A DNA stretch of 64,000 nt from Megaustenia siamemsis (taxonomy: Eukaryota; Mollusca; Gastropoda; Stylommatophora; Ariophantidae), in assembly GCA_032433765.1 (NCBI GenBank), contig JAVIAB010000092.1, forward strand, positions 106,756,279-106,820,278, read 5' to 3'. The notes beneath the pieces are model-generated. The model saw only the letters and a list, made by a program, of their open reading frames with translations, had not been told where the DNA came from and did no database searches. A program made the position numbers and the translations under genes. Below, piece by piece: positions 23,946 to 35,570 of the stretch (position 1 is the first letter of the stretch; every line of letters starts with the position of its first letter).

Positions 23946-24734
23946 TTGCAAAAAAATGGTAACATTGGGGAGGGGCATTGGTCTAGTCACTTCCAAATGA
24001 TGTCGCCTTGCATGGTGAAGTGCACAACTTCACTCCCAATGACACTGCTTGCTACAGCACCTCCTTTGCACATGTAATGCCGTTAAACTGATATCCAATG
24101 CCTTTAATTAAAAAAACGCACACAAGTTTCACTGACATAAAATTATGTGTTCAATATAAAACATATTGTTTAAGAAGTTCATCTTCGATGCTTATGCATG
24201 TATAGTTGTATAACTAACTTTGTGTGTAAAGGAATATATGTATCTGGATAAATAAGTACAATTTATGATTGTACGTAAAAGCACATTAAACCAGATTTAA
24301 TTTAGCGCAGTGAACTCCTTGAAAACAATGCGGGAAAATCCGTTGAAAGTAAACAATATAAGTGAGATTTGTTATAAATTATTGCAGGTACCAGGCAATT
24401 ATTCTCCAGCAGAAATATTTTATATTTGAATTTGATATAAAAACCAGTTTCGGTTCTCACCACGATATATTTACATTTCATGGGGAAACATTCACAAAAT
24501 GCAAACGTAATTTGATTTCTATTGTATTACTTGCAAAGCCTTCAACTCGCAAACTTATTCCATCGACTCTGCTGATTCCTACACGACCTCAAGATATAAA
24601 ATAGCGAATGAAATATGTGCACAAATCACAAACTGTGATATTTCAAATTTAAACAGTCATAAAGTACTCTGTTGTCGAGTTTTCTGTTTAAATTAAAAAA
24701 AAAAAACAGAATCAACATTGCCATGTTTTTTTGC
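23946..24734 (-). other. probable 3' flank / 3' UTR of the nAChR gene
   Basis: This is the sequence just downstream of the nAChR stop codon on the minus strand. A possible ATTAAA poly(A) signal lies at 24301-24296, about 435 bases after the stop. A T-run of 12 on the gene strand lies near 24695-24706. No other feature was seen. Confidence 0.35.
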
Positions 24735-25118
24735 TCAAACAGTGACAGATGCAGGCGACACAAACAGCACGACACCGGTTATAGTTAGCGTCACACAAAC
24801 AAAACAAGTCAGCAGTAGTCTGTCTGTGATCTGTGCCACCTGCTGCCATTCTAATTTGATGCCTTCCCTCCTATCCTGAGACGCTAGTCTGATATCGTTT
24901 CTCTCTATAGTCTGATATACTTTCTGAAGAACTCTCGAAAAATAAACTTCAAACCCAGCAGTGTCGGCGTTTTGATCAGATGACGAGGCATTTCCGTTGG
25001 AGCGCCTGCAACCGAGAAACATTCGGGGAACCGTCCCATTCCCCTGGTAATCATCAAGATCTGGCGGAGGAATATCCACTCGGCTAGGGTGACTTATATC
25101 ATGTGTAGGCTTCAGTTC
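24735..25118 (-). CDS. nAChR subunit, last exon (M3-M4 loop end, MA helix, M4, stop)
   Basis: The acceptor TTTCATTTCCTCAACAG precedes GAACTGAAG, and the frame is open for 127 codons to TGA at 24737-24735. Residues 1-60 are the variable intracellular loop (DIPPPDLDDY, an Asn/Ser-rich stretch). About 60-100 form the amphipathic MA helix, with VLQKVYQTIERNDIR and EWQQVAQITDRLLL, the latter a strong family signature. M4 is CFVCVTLTITGVVLF, followed by a very short extracellular tail SPASVTV. Phase 0 matches the end of the 43.9-kb exon. A 2.9-kb minisatellite begins about 130 bases upstream of the acceptor. Confidence 0.93.
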   Translation of the reverse strand, partial: ELKPTHDISHPSRVDIPPPDLDDYQGNGTVPRMFLGCRRSNGNASSSDQNADTAGFEVYFSRVLQKVYQTIERNDIRLASQDRREGIKLEWQQVAQITDRLLLTCFVCVTLTITGVVLFVSPASVTV

Positions 25119-25249
25119 CTGTTGAGGAAATGAAAAGTGAACACGCTTTTAATACAGTTCAATGAACTGAATATTTTAAGAGATTGCTTATTAAAAGGTG
25201 TGGGAGGATCTAGAAATATCTAACTAATGACAAAAATTAGTATTTATGA

Positions 25250-28160
25250 GAAGAGTTGATATGTGGTAAGAAGTGGCTATGAGGGGAGTTGCTATGTGGT
25301 AAGAAGTGGCTATAAGAAGAGTTGCTATGTGATAACGGGTGGCTATGAGGGAAGTTACTATGTGGTAAGAAGTGTCTATGAGGGGAGTTGCTATGTGGTA
25401 TGGGGTGGCTATGAGGGGAGTTGATATGTGGTATGGGGTGGCTATGAGGGGAGTTGCTATGTGGTATGGGGTGGCTATGAGGGGAGTTGCTATGTGGTAT
25501 GGGGTGGCTATGAGGGGAGTTGATATGTGGTAAGGAGTGACTATGAAGTGGCTATGAAGTGGCTATGGGAAGAGTTGATTTGTGGTAACGCGTGGCTATG
25601 AGGGGAGTTACTATGTGGTAAGAAGTGGCTATGAGAAGAGTTGCTATGTGATAACGGGTGGCTATGAGGGAAGTTACTATGTGGTAAGAAGTGTCTATGA
25701 GGGGAGTTGCTATGTGGTATGGGGTGACTATGAAAAGAATTGCTATGTGGTAAGAAGTAGCTATGAGAAGAGTTGCTATGTGGTAAGGGGTAGCTATGAG
25801 AAGTGTTGCTATGTGATAGGATGTGGCTATGAGGGGAGTTACTGTGTGGTAAGAAGTGGCTATGAAGGGAGTTGCTATGTGGTATGGGGTGGCTATGATG
25901 GGAGTTGATATGGGTTAAGGAGTGATTATGAAGTGGCTATGAGAAGAGTTGCTTTGTGGTAACGGGTGGCTATAAGGGGAGTTGCTATGTAGTAAGAAGT
26001 GGCTATGAGAAGAGTTGCTATGTCGTAAGGGCTGACTATTAAACGAATTGCTATGTGGTAAGCAGTAGCTATGAGAAGAGTTGCTATGTGGTAAGCAGTG
26101 GCTATGAGAAGAGTTGCTATGTGGTAACGGTTGGCTATGAGAAGAGTTGCTATGTTGTAAGCAGTGGCTATGAGAAAAGTTGCTATGTGATAATGGGTGG
26201 CTATTAGGGGAGTTGCTATGTGGTAAGAAGTGGCTATGAGAAGAGTTGCTATGTGGTAAGAAGTGGCTATAAGGGGAGTTGCTATGTGGTAAGCAGTGGC
26301 TATGAGGGGAGTTGCTATGTTGTAAGAAGTGGCTATGAGGGGAGTTGCTATGTGGTAAGAAGTGGCTATGGGGGGAGTTGATATGTGGTAAGAAGTGGCT
26401 ATGAGGGGAGTTGATATGTGGTAAGGGGTGGCTATAAGGGGAGTTGCTATGTGGTAAGAAGTGGCTATGGGGGGAGTTGCTATGTGGTAAGAAGTGGCTA
26501 TGAGGGGAGTTGATATGTGGTCAGGGGTGGCTATAAGGGGAGTTGCTATGTGGTAAGAAGGGCCATGAGGGGAGTTGCTATGTGGTAAGAGGTGGCTATG
26601 AAAAGAGTTGCTATGTGGTAAGAAGTGGCTATGAGAAGAGTTCCTATGTGGTAAGAAGTGGCTATGAGAAGAGTTCCTATGTGGTAAGAAGTGGCTATGA
26701 GAAGAGTTCCTATGTGGTAAGAAGTGGCTATGAGAAGAGTTCCTATGTGGTAAGAGGTGGCTATGAAAAGAGTTGCTATGTGGTAAGAGGTGGCTATGAG
26801 AAGAGTTCCTATGTGGTAAGAAGTGGCTATGAGAAGAGTTGCTATGTGGTAAGAGGTGGCTATGAGAAGTGTTCCTATGTGGTAAGAAGTGGCTATGAGA
26901 AGAGTTGCTATGTGGTAAGAGGTGGCTATGAAAAGAGTTGCTATGTGGTAAGAGGTGGCTATGAGAAGAGTTGCTATGTGGTAAGAAGTGGCTATGAGAA
27001 GAGTTGCTATGTGGTAAGAGGTGGCTATGAAAAGAGTTGCTATGTGGTAAGAGGTGGCTATGAGAAGAGTTGCTATGTGGTAAGAGGTGGCTATGAAAAG
27101 AGTTGCTATGTGGTAAGAAGTGGCTATGAGAAGAGTTGCTATGTGGTAAGAAGTGGCTATAAGGGGAGTTGCTATGTGGTAAGCAGTGGCTATGAGGGGA
27201 GTTGCTATGTTGTAAGAAGTGGCTATGAGGGGAGTTGCTATGTGGTAAGAAGTGGCTATGGGGGGAGTTGATATGTGGTAAGAAGTGGCTATGAGGGGAG
27301 TTGATATGTGGTAAGGGGTGGCTATAAGGGGAGTTGCTATGTGGTAAGAAGTGGCTATGGGGGAGTTGCTATGTGGTAAGAAGTGGCTATGAGGGGAGTT
27401 GATATGTGGTCAGGGGTGGCTATAAGGGGAGTTGCTATGTGGTAAGAAGGGGCCATGAGGGGAGTTGCTATGTGGTAAGAGGTGGCTATGAAAAGAGTTG
27501 CTATGTGGTAAGAAGTGGCTATGAGAAGAGTTCCTATGTGGTAAGAAGTGGCTATGAGAAGAGTTCCTATGTGGTAAGAAGTGGCTATGAGAAGAGTTCC
27601 TATGTGGTAAGAAGTGGCTATGAGAAGAGTTCCTATGTGGTAAGAAGTGGCTATGAGAAGAGTTCCTATGTGGTAAGAGGTGGCTATGAAAAGAGTTGCT
27701 ATGTGGTAAGAGGTGGCTATGAGAAGAGTTCCTATGTGGTAAGAAGTGGCTATGAGAAGAGTTGCTATGTGGTAAGAGGTGGCTATGATAAGTGTTCCTA
27801 TGTGGTAAGAAGTGGCTATGAGAAGAGTTGCTATGTGGTAAGAGGTGGCTATGAAAAGAGTTGCTATGTGGTAAGAGGTGGCTATGAGAAGAGTTGCTAT
27901 GTGGTAAGAAGTGGCTATGAGAAGAGTTGCTATGTGGTAAGAGGTGGCTATGAAAAGAGTTGCTATGTGGTAAGAGGTGGCTATGAGAAGAGTTGCTATG
28001 TGGTAAGAGGTGGCTATGAAAAGAGTTGCTATGTGGTAAGAAGTGGCTATGAGAAGAGTTCCTATGTGGTAAGAAGTGGCTATAAGGACAGTAGCTATGT
28101 GGTAAAGAGTGGTTATTTGGGGACTTGTTATTTGGTAAGAAGTGGCTACGTGAATAATTA
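25250..28160. repeat. 33-bp minisatellite, about 88 copies, with 890-bp higher-order duplication
   Basis: The unit contains TATGTGGTAAGAAGTGGC and TATGAGAAGAGTTGC. Variants differ mainly at AAG/AGG, GAAGAG/GGGGAG and GTTGC/GTTCC. Blocks near 26274-27163 and 27164-28053 are nearly identical at an offset of 889-890 bp. Because 33 is a multiple of 3, long frames appear on both strands (YVVRSGYEKSC on plus, IATLLIATSYH on minus). They have no start context, domain or codon constraint and are not called as genes. The array lies inside the last nAChR intron. Confidence 0.95.
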
Positions 28161-28424
28161 CTAAGGTCTGATGATCTAAAATAGTTGTCTGCCAAAAGAT
28201 TGATAAGAAAATCCACATTTTGGTCATAGATCGACAAAGCAGCCAATAGTCAGTACGCTTATGTTGGTTTGTTTGGCAACAACCAGAGTTAACGCTCTCT
28301 TCACTGTCTGTAGTCGACTCTCGCAACGCGCCGTTCCTTATCAGCTCCATACGTTTATCTCTACTTTCACGGACCTTCCACATACTTTAGTGCGACCTTC
28401 CACAGTCCTTAGTTTGCCTCCAAC

Positions 28425-28590
28425 CACGAGAACGTGGGTTCGAATCCCGGCAGTGTCAAAGTTTTTTTTTTTCTGTCACAGGTGAATTAAAAATTCATAC
28501 CTGCACACCTCGTGACGACTACACTGGCCAAGCGTACTTTTTCCCAAACTTATTAGTTCTCCCGGTTGACTCCAGTAGTGGGAAAATTGC
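28425..28590 (+). mobile_element. SINE-like fragment with B box
   Basis: A perfect B-box-like GTGGGTTCGAATCCCGGCAG with no A-box half, followed by a T-run and a tail resembling 10390-10460. Confidence 0.4.
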
Positions 28591-28662
28591 AGTAAAGATA
28601 GTTTTTTTTTTTAAAAAGCGTATACGTTATAAACGAGTACAAACCTCCAATACTTAACAAGA

Positions 28663-28840
28663 CAGCATCGGTTGTAAAATGATTAGTGCGCTCGTTTCCT
28701 GATCAGAAGGGTTTGGGTTTGATTCCCAATTATGGAACATTTTTCGGACTGACAAAGCTCCGAGATGCACCATGCTTCTAAAAATGGGTGTTATATATTT
28801 TCTAGGAAGTCTGGATTGATATCGACCACATAACATAAAA
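28663..28840 (+). mobile_element. SINE family B
   Basis: The head CAGCATCGGTTGTAAAATGA is decayed, the B-box-like GGGTTTGATTCCC is clear, and the body GACAAAGCTCCGAGATGC matches the copy at 17.5 kb. Confidence 0.65.
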
Positions 28841-28854
28841 AATTAAAAAATGTG

Positions 28855-29365
28855 CCATTCTTCTTCTTCTCTTCTTTTTCTTCTTCTATCCTTCATCTAT
28901 TGCCGTTGGCGTCGAGGGGAGATACAATCTGCGATTCTTTACTCTTTTGTTGGCCTCTTCTGGTGTTATCCCTCCAAGTGACTCTAGTATTCCCTTTATC
29001 CTTCTCTTTCTTGGTCTTCCTTTTAATCTGGCGTTTTCGTAGCGTTTTTTTATAGCTCTTTGAGTCGTTGTTAGTTCTTTTTGTCTTGTTATGTGGCCGA
29101 ACCAATTTATCTGTTGTTTCTTTATGTATTCGATGGTTGGTTCAATTTCGAATTTCTTCCTCAGGTCGGTGTTTCTTACTCTGTCCCTTAAAGCTGTTTC
29201 CTGTCATTCTTCTGACACATTTAATTTCGGTGGTCGTTATCTTTCTTATTGTTGGTCTAGAGTCCAGCGACCAATTCTGGCACTGATAGCACAAATATTG
29301 ATGGTTGCAATTTTATTTACGTTATGTCTGTACGATCGCGATTGTTTCTCCATTTTTTTGTCTCT
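28855..29365 (-). mobile_element. LINE family N, 3' end (decayed)
   Basis: It is antisense to the same module as 19.6-20.3 kb (CGACCAATTCTGGCACTGAT here, CCAGATCTGGCATTGGTAGC there). The minus translation is Lys/Arg-rich (KTKRTNNDSKSYKKTLRKRQ) and ends in SPLDANGNR. Stops and frameshifts are present. Confidence 0.75.
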
Positions 29366-29367
29366 GA

Positions 29368-29635
29368 GCACTGTTGTGTATATGTTACGTTGTCCTCTGA
29401 GCACTGTTGTGTGTATGTTACGTTGTCCTCTGAGCACTGTTGTGTGTATGTTACGTTGTCATCTGAGCACTGTTGTGTGTATGTTACATTGTCCTCTCAG
29501 CACTGTTGTGTGTATATTACATTGTCCTCTGAGCACTGTAGTGTGTATGTTACATTGTCCTCTGAGCACTGTTGTGTGTATGTTGTATTGTCCTCTGAGC
29601 ACTGTTGTGTGTATGTTACATTGTCCTCTGCCGCT
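29368..29635. repeat. 33-bp minisatellite, about 8 copies
   Basis: CTGAGCACTGTTGTGTGTAT followed by GTTACGTTGTCCT recurs every 33 bp, directly abutting the LINE family N fragment. Frames through it (29091-29642, 29324-29716) are repeat translations. Confidence 0.93.
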
Positions 29636-30690
29636 GTGCTAGTTCTGTCGCAGAGTAAGGGCTGTTGTTTATGTTATCAGTGCTGGCCCGTGCACTGTGA
29701 TCACTGCTGTCCGTGACCCGTCTTCCAATCGTGTTGTTTCTCTACATTTGTGTTGAATTTACACACAAACTGTTATTATACACTCTTAAAAAACAAAATT
29801 CAATGTCTATCCTGCTTAATGATATTTGAGATCGCATTATATCATTCTCTGGAATTGGAAACTTGACACATAATCCATATAGAATAGAAATATTTGATGT
29901 TCCACTGAATCAAAATAAACACCGGCACAGTCATTCCGCCATTTAATATCCTCTGATAGCCATTGATCATGGAAAAAAATCGGTCATTAACATCTTCCAT
30001 ATACGTCTAGCGAGAAGTGGAGATTACTTAACGTCTACTTTTGTAATACTTAAAAAAGTAAGAAACAAACGGACAGTATTTCCGTTTAATAAAATACAAA
30101 CAAGAACTATCAGAAGAGCAGTGGTTAATGAACTATCTACTGAGGACAAGAGGTTGTGTTATATTTTGATTCTTCCTCCCAACCGACTTCTAGATTCTCA
30201 CAGACTTAATGTGGTACTAATAACATTATGTGGTATAGCAGGGAAGACGGTCTGGCGCAGTGTTGACCACATTATTCCCGAACGTGCCACATGTTAAACT
30301 ATATTGACGTTCACACGTAAACCTCAAGCGCGTGATCGAGGCATGGCGAGGTTCTTTCTCATCTTTCTTTTTTCAATATAAATTGATTAAGTGCATTGTT
30401 TAGCATGTATTGATATCAGTGGTAGCGAATCTGAATTGATAAAGTCGCTATTCCACCCTTGTGTAATGGTTCGGGAGACAGAATACTCAATACAGCAAGT
30501 GAATATGAATGAAAGAGAGAAAACAGATCTAATCCAAATAGAAACTCTAATATTTTTAGCCGAATGAGACAATTAACGTTCTTTCAGTATAAATTACCAT
30601 GATCCCTTTTATTCAAGGAGAATGGTGAAGAAAGAAGAAGACAGAAAAGAATAAATGTTGTGCTTTGTTTGCGTCATTACATAGCTGAGG
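29636..30690. other. intron sequence, no gene seen
   Basis: Part of the 18.8-kb nAChR intron. No recognisable repeat or coding frame. Confidence 0.45.
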
Positions 30691-30699
30691 TTAGTTTAA

Positions 30700-31420
30700 T
30701 CGTCAGACAAATCCTCATTTCACACTGCACATGTCCATAAGTACTCATGTCTCTGCTTAGTGTGTGCAGACGGATGACTCCAGTTCTGTGTTAATTTGTT
30801 ACTCTCCTGTCCTCCCTCATAGCGCTCGTTTCTGACCTCTCCAGTTCTGTGTTAATTTGTTACTCTCCTGTCCTCCCTCATAGCGCTCGTTTCTGACCTC
30901 TCCAGTTCTGTGTTAATTTGTTACTCTCCTGTCCTCCCTCATAGCGCTCGTTTCTGACCTCTCCAGTTCTGTGTTAATTTGTTACTCTCCTGTCCTCCCT
31001 CATAGCGCTCGTTTCTGACCTCTCCAGTTCTGTGTTAATTTGTTACTCTCCTGTCCTCCCTCATAGCGCTCGTTTCTGACCTCTCCAGTTCTGTGTTAAT
31101 TTGTTACTCTCCTGTCCTCCCTCATAGCGCTCGTTTCTGACCTCTCCAGTTCTGACCTGATATTTGTGCAGCCTGGACAAGGTTATAAGTTCATGATCAT
31201 TGTTTGAATCATTAGCTGGCCTTATTTCACTGAGGGGAATCATGATATCAATGCGGTACATTTCTCGTTCTCTTTTAACGGCAGCCGTTCCAGCAAGTCT
31301 GTCAGCTCGTTTGCTTCCTAGATAGACATTAGATGTTGCTGACAGCAACGACACAGTCAGTATGTTTGGAATATGCTTATTATCAGGAGAATTCGAATAT
31401 TTATTACTTTTGTACATATT
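30700..31420 (-). mobile_element. LINE with RNase H domain, C-terminal end, carrying a 61-bp array
   Basis: The minus frame 31417-31061 includes YLGSKRADRLAGTAAVKRER, the end of a retrotransposon RNase H domain (family pattern GNxRADxLAG). LSRLHKYQVRTGEVRNERYE and QESNKLTQNW follow, the usual tail after RNase H. Beyond the array the minus strand reads HPSAHTKQRHEYLWTC, resembling the Cys-containing C-terminus of such elements. The element has therefore been split by amplification of its own sequence. Confidence 0.75.
30780..31155. repeat. 61-bp minisatellite, 6 copies, derived from LINE coding sequence
   Basis: CAGTTCTGTGTTAATTTGTT starts at 30781, 30842, 30903, 30964, 31025 and 31086 with almost no differences between copies. 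On the minus strand one unit encodes RNERYEGGQESNKLTQNW, the tail of the adjacent RNase H LINE. Confidence 0.95.
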
Positions 31421-32364
31421 CCTTTTTCGATCTTCATGGTATTACCTACGTTATCTAGTGTGACTGTGTGTACGACTAAACCATACTCAATGATCAATCT
31501 AATCAGCACGCTGGGCTCTTTTCAATTCGTTTATTTCTGTTGCTCGTTTCATGCTGTCCTTTATCTCACTTAATGGAGATGAAATGTTTTGTCAAAAATA
31601 AGTGAGAGAGCGTAAGATTTAAAAAGGTGGGGATGGGGCGCATAAAAAGGACTAACCTGGGAAGATAAACAGTCTAGGTCTGCTCCTGAAATCACCTTAA
31701 AGGTAATTTACAACACTCATTTGGAGGTTATATCGTTTTCATCAATTTAATAAATGTTCACTTCCAGTATTACCCTCATTCTAAGTTTCAAGGAAAATCT
31801 TTTGAATAGTATAACATGAAAAAAAATATTTTGTTGAATGATGGGAAGGTTAAAAGAATTACGTCACATCACCTGGCGTATAGAGAACGTGGTGTTAGAG
31901 ACCATATATCGTTTAGTTATTTACGCACTTTTTTTGGTATATGGTCAGCACATCACCAGAACCGCATTTCTTTACTAGAAATAAATCACTAGCATCAGTT
32001 TAGAGCTCATTTATTAAACGAATAATAAAATACTTAGTTAAAAAATATACCATCTAAATAGGAGTGGAGGGGGAGGATAGAAACGATTCAAAATCAGAGG
32101 TAATAACATTCTAAAATAGCAGTAAGTGTTGCATGCATACTTTCATGACGTTAATAACTAACTGCCATAATAAATTAATGAAAATTAAAACCTTCAGCTC
32201 GTTAAGTTTAAAATGAGAAAACGGCCATAGGCCGAAATATGTTTTTCCCCTTGTCACAAAACTGGCTCTCCAAAATGCATGTAATGTTTGTGGCAAATAA
32301 ATTTTTGGTGAAAAATTCGGCCTGTGGGACTAGCAATTGAAATTAATGTCAGTGGCAGACATTT
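31421..32364. other. intron sequence with a decayed SINE A at 31858-32000
   Basis: 31858-32000 resembles the SINE family A body in minus orientation (GGCGTATAGAGAACGTGGTG, CAGCACATCACCAGAACCGC) but is diverged and lacks the head. The rest shows nothing. Confidence 0.5.
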
Positions 32365-32900
32365 ATGACTTTTTTCTCATTGAATTTTCTTAAAGTGTCT
32401 AAGGGATATATAATTTGCGCTTTTTGTTCTTTGGTTTTCTTTTCCGTTGGCACTTTCCCGAGAATTTCTAGTGTTTTGTTTATCCACCTTTTGTGAAGAC
32501 GCGACTTAAGTACATTGTTTTTGAAGCAATGCTCTTTGATCGCTACTTGGACTTTGTTTAGATTATTTTTATTGTATAATGTGGTCAAGCCGTTCATTGT
32601 ATTGTTCCTTTAAACTTTCTACTGCTGAGGTAGTCCTTAATTATTTTCTTATTTTTTACTTCTGAATTTATTTTACAATATGTCCAATAAGTGTCTGATG
32701 CACTTCATGTATCTGGTATTTAAAGACTTCTAGAATATCGCATTCTTTGGTAGCACAGCGGTGAAGAGAGATCTTCTTAATTCTGGTGTCATTTCATTAT
32801 TGACCAGTAATGACGTTGTTTAATGAGCTTCCGTCTTTCTCCAAAACGTTTCTATTATATAAAAAAGAACCTCGTTTGTGTTGTGTTGTGTTGTTTGTGC
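32365..32900 (-). mobile_element. LINE family N-like, 3' end (decayed)
   Basis: The minus frame 32597-32349 (KSRLHKRWINKTLEILGKVP, then KEQKAQIIYPLDTLRKF) matches the layout of the family N C-terminus. Upstream minus sequence to about 32900 is its decayed continuation. Confidence 0.6.
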
Positions 32901-34332
32901 CACAATTCTATATTTCTCGATGCAATCTCTCATCCATTCTCTAAAGATTAGATAAATAGAGTCTACACATTACACGTCTTTGACTAAGATATATTATCAC
33001 CATGTAGCATCGAAAGCCACGATGCCGTACTCTCTTGACCACCAACCATTGATACTTTTTTTCCACTTTAAATAACTATTTTTATTGCCTCCACTCTCCT
33101 TTATTTTTCTTTGCTATGAGGTCTCTTATGGCTCTCACTTTCACACAGTGCTGAAAATCACAACTCGTTTAATAAAACATATTTCTTATTTGATTATTCT
33201 TTCTTTGACTGTAGAAAGAGGAAAATAGCACTTCGTCTCTGCTTATGACGGATGGAAATATGATGTAAGTGTCCATAATTTTCATGACCGTCTGCACGTT
33301 TAGAGATGATGTGCTGTGCATCACGCTAGGTCGCAGTATGTTCCAGGAGAAAACTTATGCTTTTCAAGTTTAGAGAGTAGGTGAACGCCAAAACCGTAAC
33401 GGACCGATAATGTTATGTTATGTTATGGAAGGCCCTGGTATCACTGCAAACGAATTAAAATAGACAATTGCTCAACGGCCCGTGCCAGTGGAATCATCCG
33501 AATTACTATCTCATCTCCCAAACAAAGAAAAGGTAGCAGTTGTCCCCATCATAGCAGTCTCAGCACACGGACCGATAATGTTTCGTCATAATTTGGAATA
33601 TGAATCTGAATCCAATTTGTTGGTAAACAAGCGAACAAACCACATCACTACCATGATTTATATTTCTTTAACTAAATGTTTTTTTTCTTATCTACTACCC
33701 CTTTTGCATGTGTGGTATTTTTCATGTTACAAATACCGTTATATCCTTAAACATTTCAAGCTTTGAAGTATTTAGCTTTCTGGCGCAGATTTAGTTTATG
33801 ACTTATGTTGTGTGCAATTCCTTTCGGGCGTTATATATTTCAAAGTTCATTATTGCTAAGATATGCTGTGACGCTTTTACGGTTCTCTTATCTTTGCAAA
33901 AATGATTTGTGACAAAGATGTTTGAATCCACGAAATAACTGATAACCCTCATGCTGAAGTATAACCACGAACAATCATCCCGTGATCTCGCTGTTTATTT
34001 GCAGGTCAGCAGCTGCAATTTCATTTTTAATTTATTTAAACCGTTCATCCATTTTGTGCCGTTCATCCATTTTGTGTTTTTTCATTTTCTTGTTTTACCA
34101 TTTTCTTGGAAATTTCTTGTTTTATTAATTGATTGAATATAGTGTATGTTTTACTAATTTCATGGAGATTTCTTGTTTTACTAATTTCCTGGAGATATTT
34201 CTTGTTTGATTAATTTATTGGTTATTTCTTGTTTTGCCAATTTCCTAGAGATTTCCTGTGTTTTACTAATGTCCTGGAGAATTCTTGTTCATGTAGAACT
34301 CTATGATGCTGTACTTAAGTAATATATGAGTC
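32901..34332. other. intron sequence, no gene seen
   Basis: 33243-33330 is a faint SINE A-like fragment (minus). Bases 34080-34290 hold loose repeats of TTTCTTGTTTTACTAATTT. The 94-codon frame at 33482-33766 has no recognisable features. Confidence 0.4.
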
Positions 34333-34440
34333 GTATGGCGGACAACAATAGCCCAGTGACTAGTAAACTGGACAACAAAGGACAAGAGGTAGGGTTCAAT
34401 TCTAACCGACGGCTTCCGGTTCACCGAGCCTTATCAAGCT
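34333..34440 (+). mobile_element. SINE family A head fragment
   Basis: ATAGCCCAGTGACTAGTAAA (A box) and GGGTTCAATTCTAACCGACG (B box) are present and the body after ACCGAGCCTTA is lost. Confidence 0.7.
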
Positions 34441-34586
34441 CAATGAATTTACATCTTTGTGATTATTTACAAACTCCGTTTATTGCTGGATACTTTTCTC
34501 TAGGGGTCAGATAATAAAACATATACCACCACTTCTACTGTTGCATGTTCATGATACAAATACCCATTTTGAGGCCTCCATTTCGG

Positions 34587-34910
34587 GGGCCTCGGTAGCC
34601 TAGTTGGGAAAACCACCCGACTGGACTACCGACGTTCGGACAACCCGTGTTCGATTTCCGCTGGGAGCAGTGTGAGTTGTACTCGTGGTTGGGAAAAATA
34701 AAATACCCCCACGGCCGACCCAGCCGTTGGCAGAAATGGGTACCAGGGTATTACCATGGGAAGGTGAGGAATGTTGCTTCGCATCTGAGTTTCGATGCTT
34801 GAGGCGACACTATACAGGGGTCTCCGAACATTTCTGAATAGGCGGCCGAGCACATATGGGACTCGTGTACTAAGACGCCGGTTCAAGTCTCGTACTTTAC
34901 CTTTACATAT
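34587..34910 (+). mobile_element. SINE family C, longest copy
   Basis: The head GGCCTCGGTAGCCTAGTTGG (A-box-like) is followed by CCCGTGTTCGATTTCCGC (B box), a body, then GGCGGCCGAGCACATATGGG and a second B-box-like CGGTTCAAGTCTCG shortly before the TTTACCTTTAC tail. The element therefore appears to contain two tRNA-like promoter regions. Confidence 0.85.
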
Positions 34911-35340
34911 ACCCAGTACGGGAGTGTGTGTTGTGCGTGTGTTTATATTTATTGAATTTCTACCATTACATCTCAATTAGCGAGAACATCGCCATAATCC
35001 AGACTTCTGAATGTCTGCTGTACATTTGTTTGTGTAGCTGTCAGTGTTCATATCATGAGAATGTATACTGACGGCAAATATAATTTTCACTTACTAAAAT
35101 AATGTATATGAGCTTAACCGAATGCGTGCTTGACAATTCCGCCTTAGTGTACCAACGATGACGATATAATTGGTATCAAGTAGATCATTGGATACCATTG
35201 CGAACGAGCGTTGGTGGAACTGTGCTCGCTAGATTCTCTAATTTTTCAACAAAAAGGTTTGCTATTCTGGAGTTTTCCTACACGTTCAGTAGACATCCAC
35301 CCTTGGAAAACGGTAATAATAGATTTAGTCTTATGTTGTT
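34911..35340. other. intron sequence, no gene seen
   Basis: Nothing recognisable. Confidence 0.4.
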
Positions 35341-35570
35341 ACATCTGTCTTGTTGTATGTGCTATATGAAGTGCCGTTAAGCCTGTCTTGTATGTGCTAT
35401 ATGAAGTGCCCTTATATTGTTACACTGTCTTGTGTGTGCTGTATAAAGTGTCTTATATCGTTACACTATCTTGTGTGTGCTGTATGAAGTGTCTTATATC
35501 GTTACACTATCTTGTGTGTGCTGTATGAAGTGTCTTATATTGTTACACTGTCTTGTGTGTGCTGTATGAT
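35341..35570. repeat. 41-bp minisatellite, about 5 copies
   Basis: CTTGTGTGTGCTGTATGAAG followed by TGTCTTATATCGTTACACT recurs. The first copies are variant (TATGTGCTATATGAAGTGCC). Confidence 0.85.

Noticed and set aside
26543..28383. Open frames of 242-342 codons on both strands over the 33-bp array, looking like repetitive proteins.
   Set aside because: A unit length divisible by three with no stops gives open frames automatically. There is no signal peptide, no independent domain, and both strands are equally open.
31061..31417. An nAChR loop exon on the minus strand within intron 4.
   Set aside because: The residues (SKRADRLAGTAAV) belong to a retroelement RNase H tail, and splice signals are absent.
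33482..33766. A 94-codon plus-strand frame as a host exon.
   Set aside because: No recognisable domain, no splice signals matching the frame, and low-complexity hydrophobic end.
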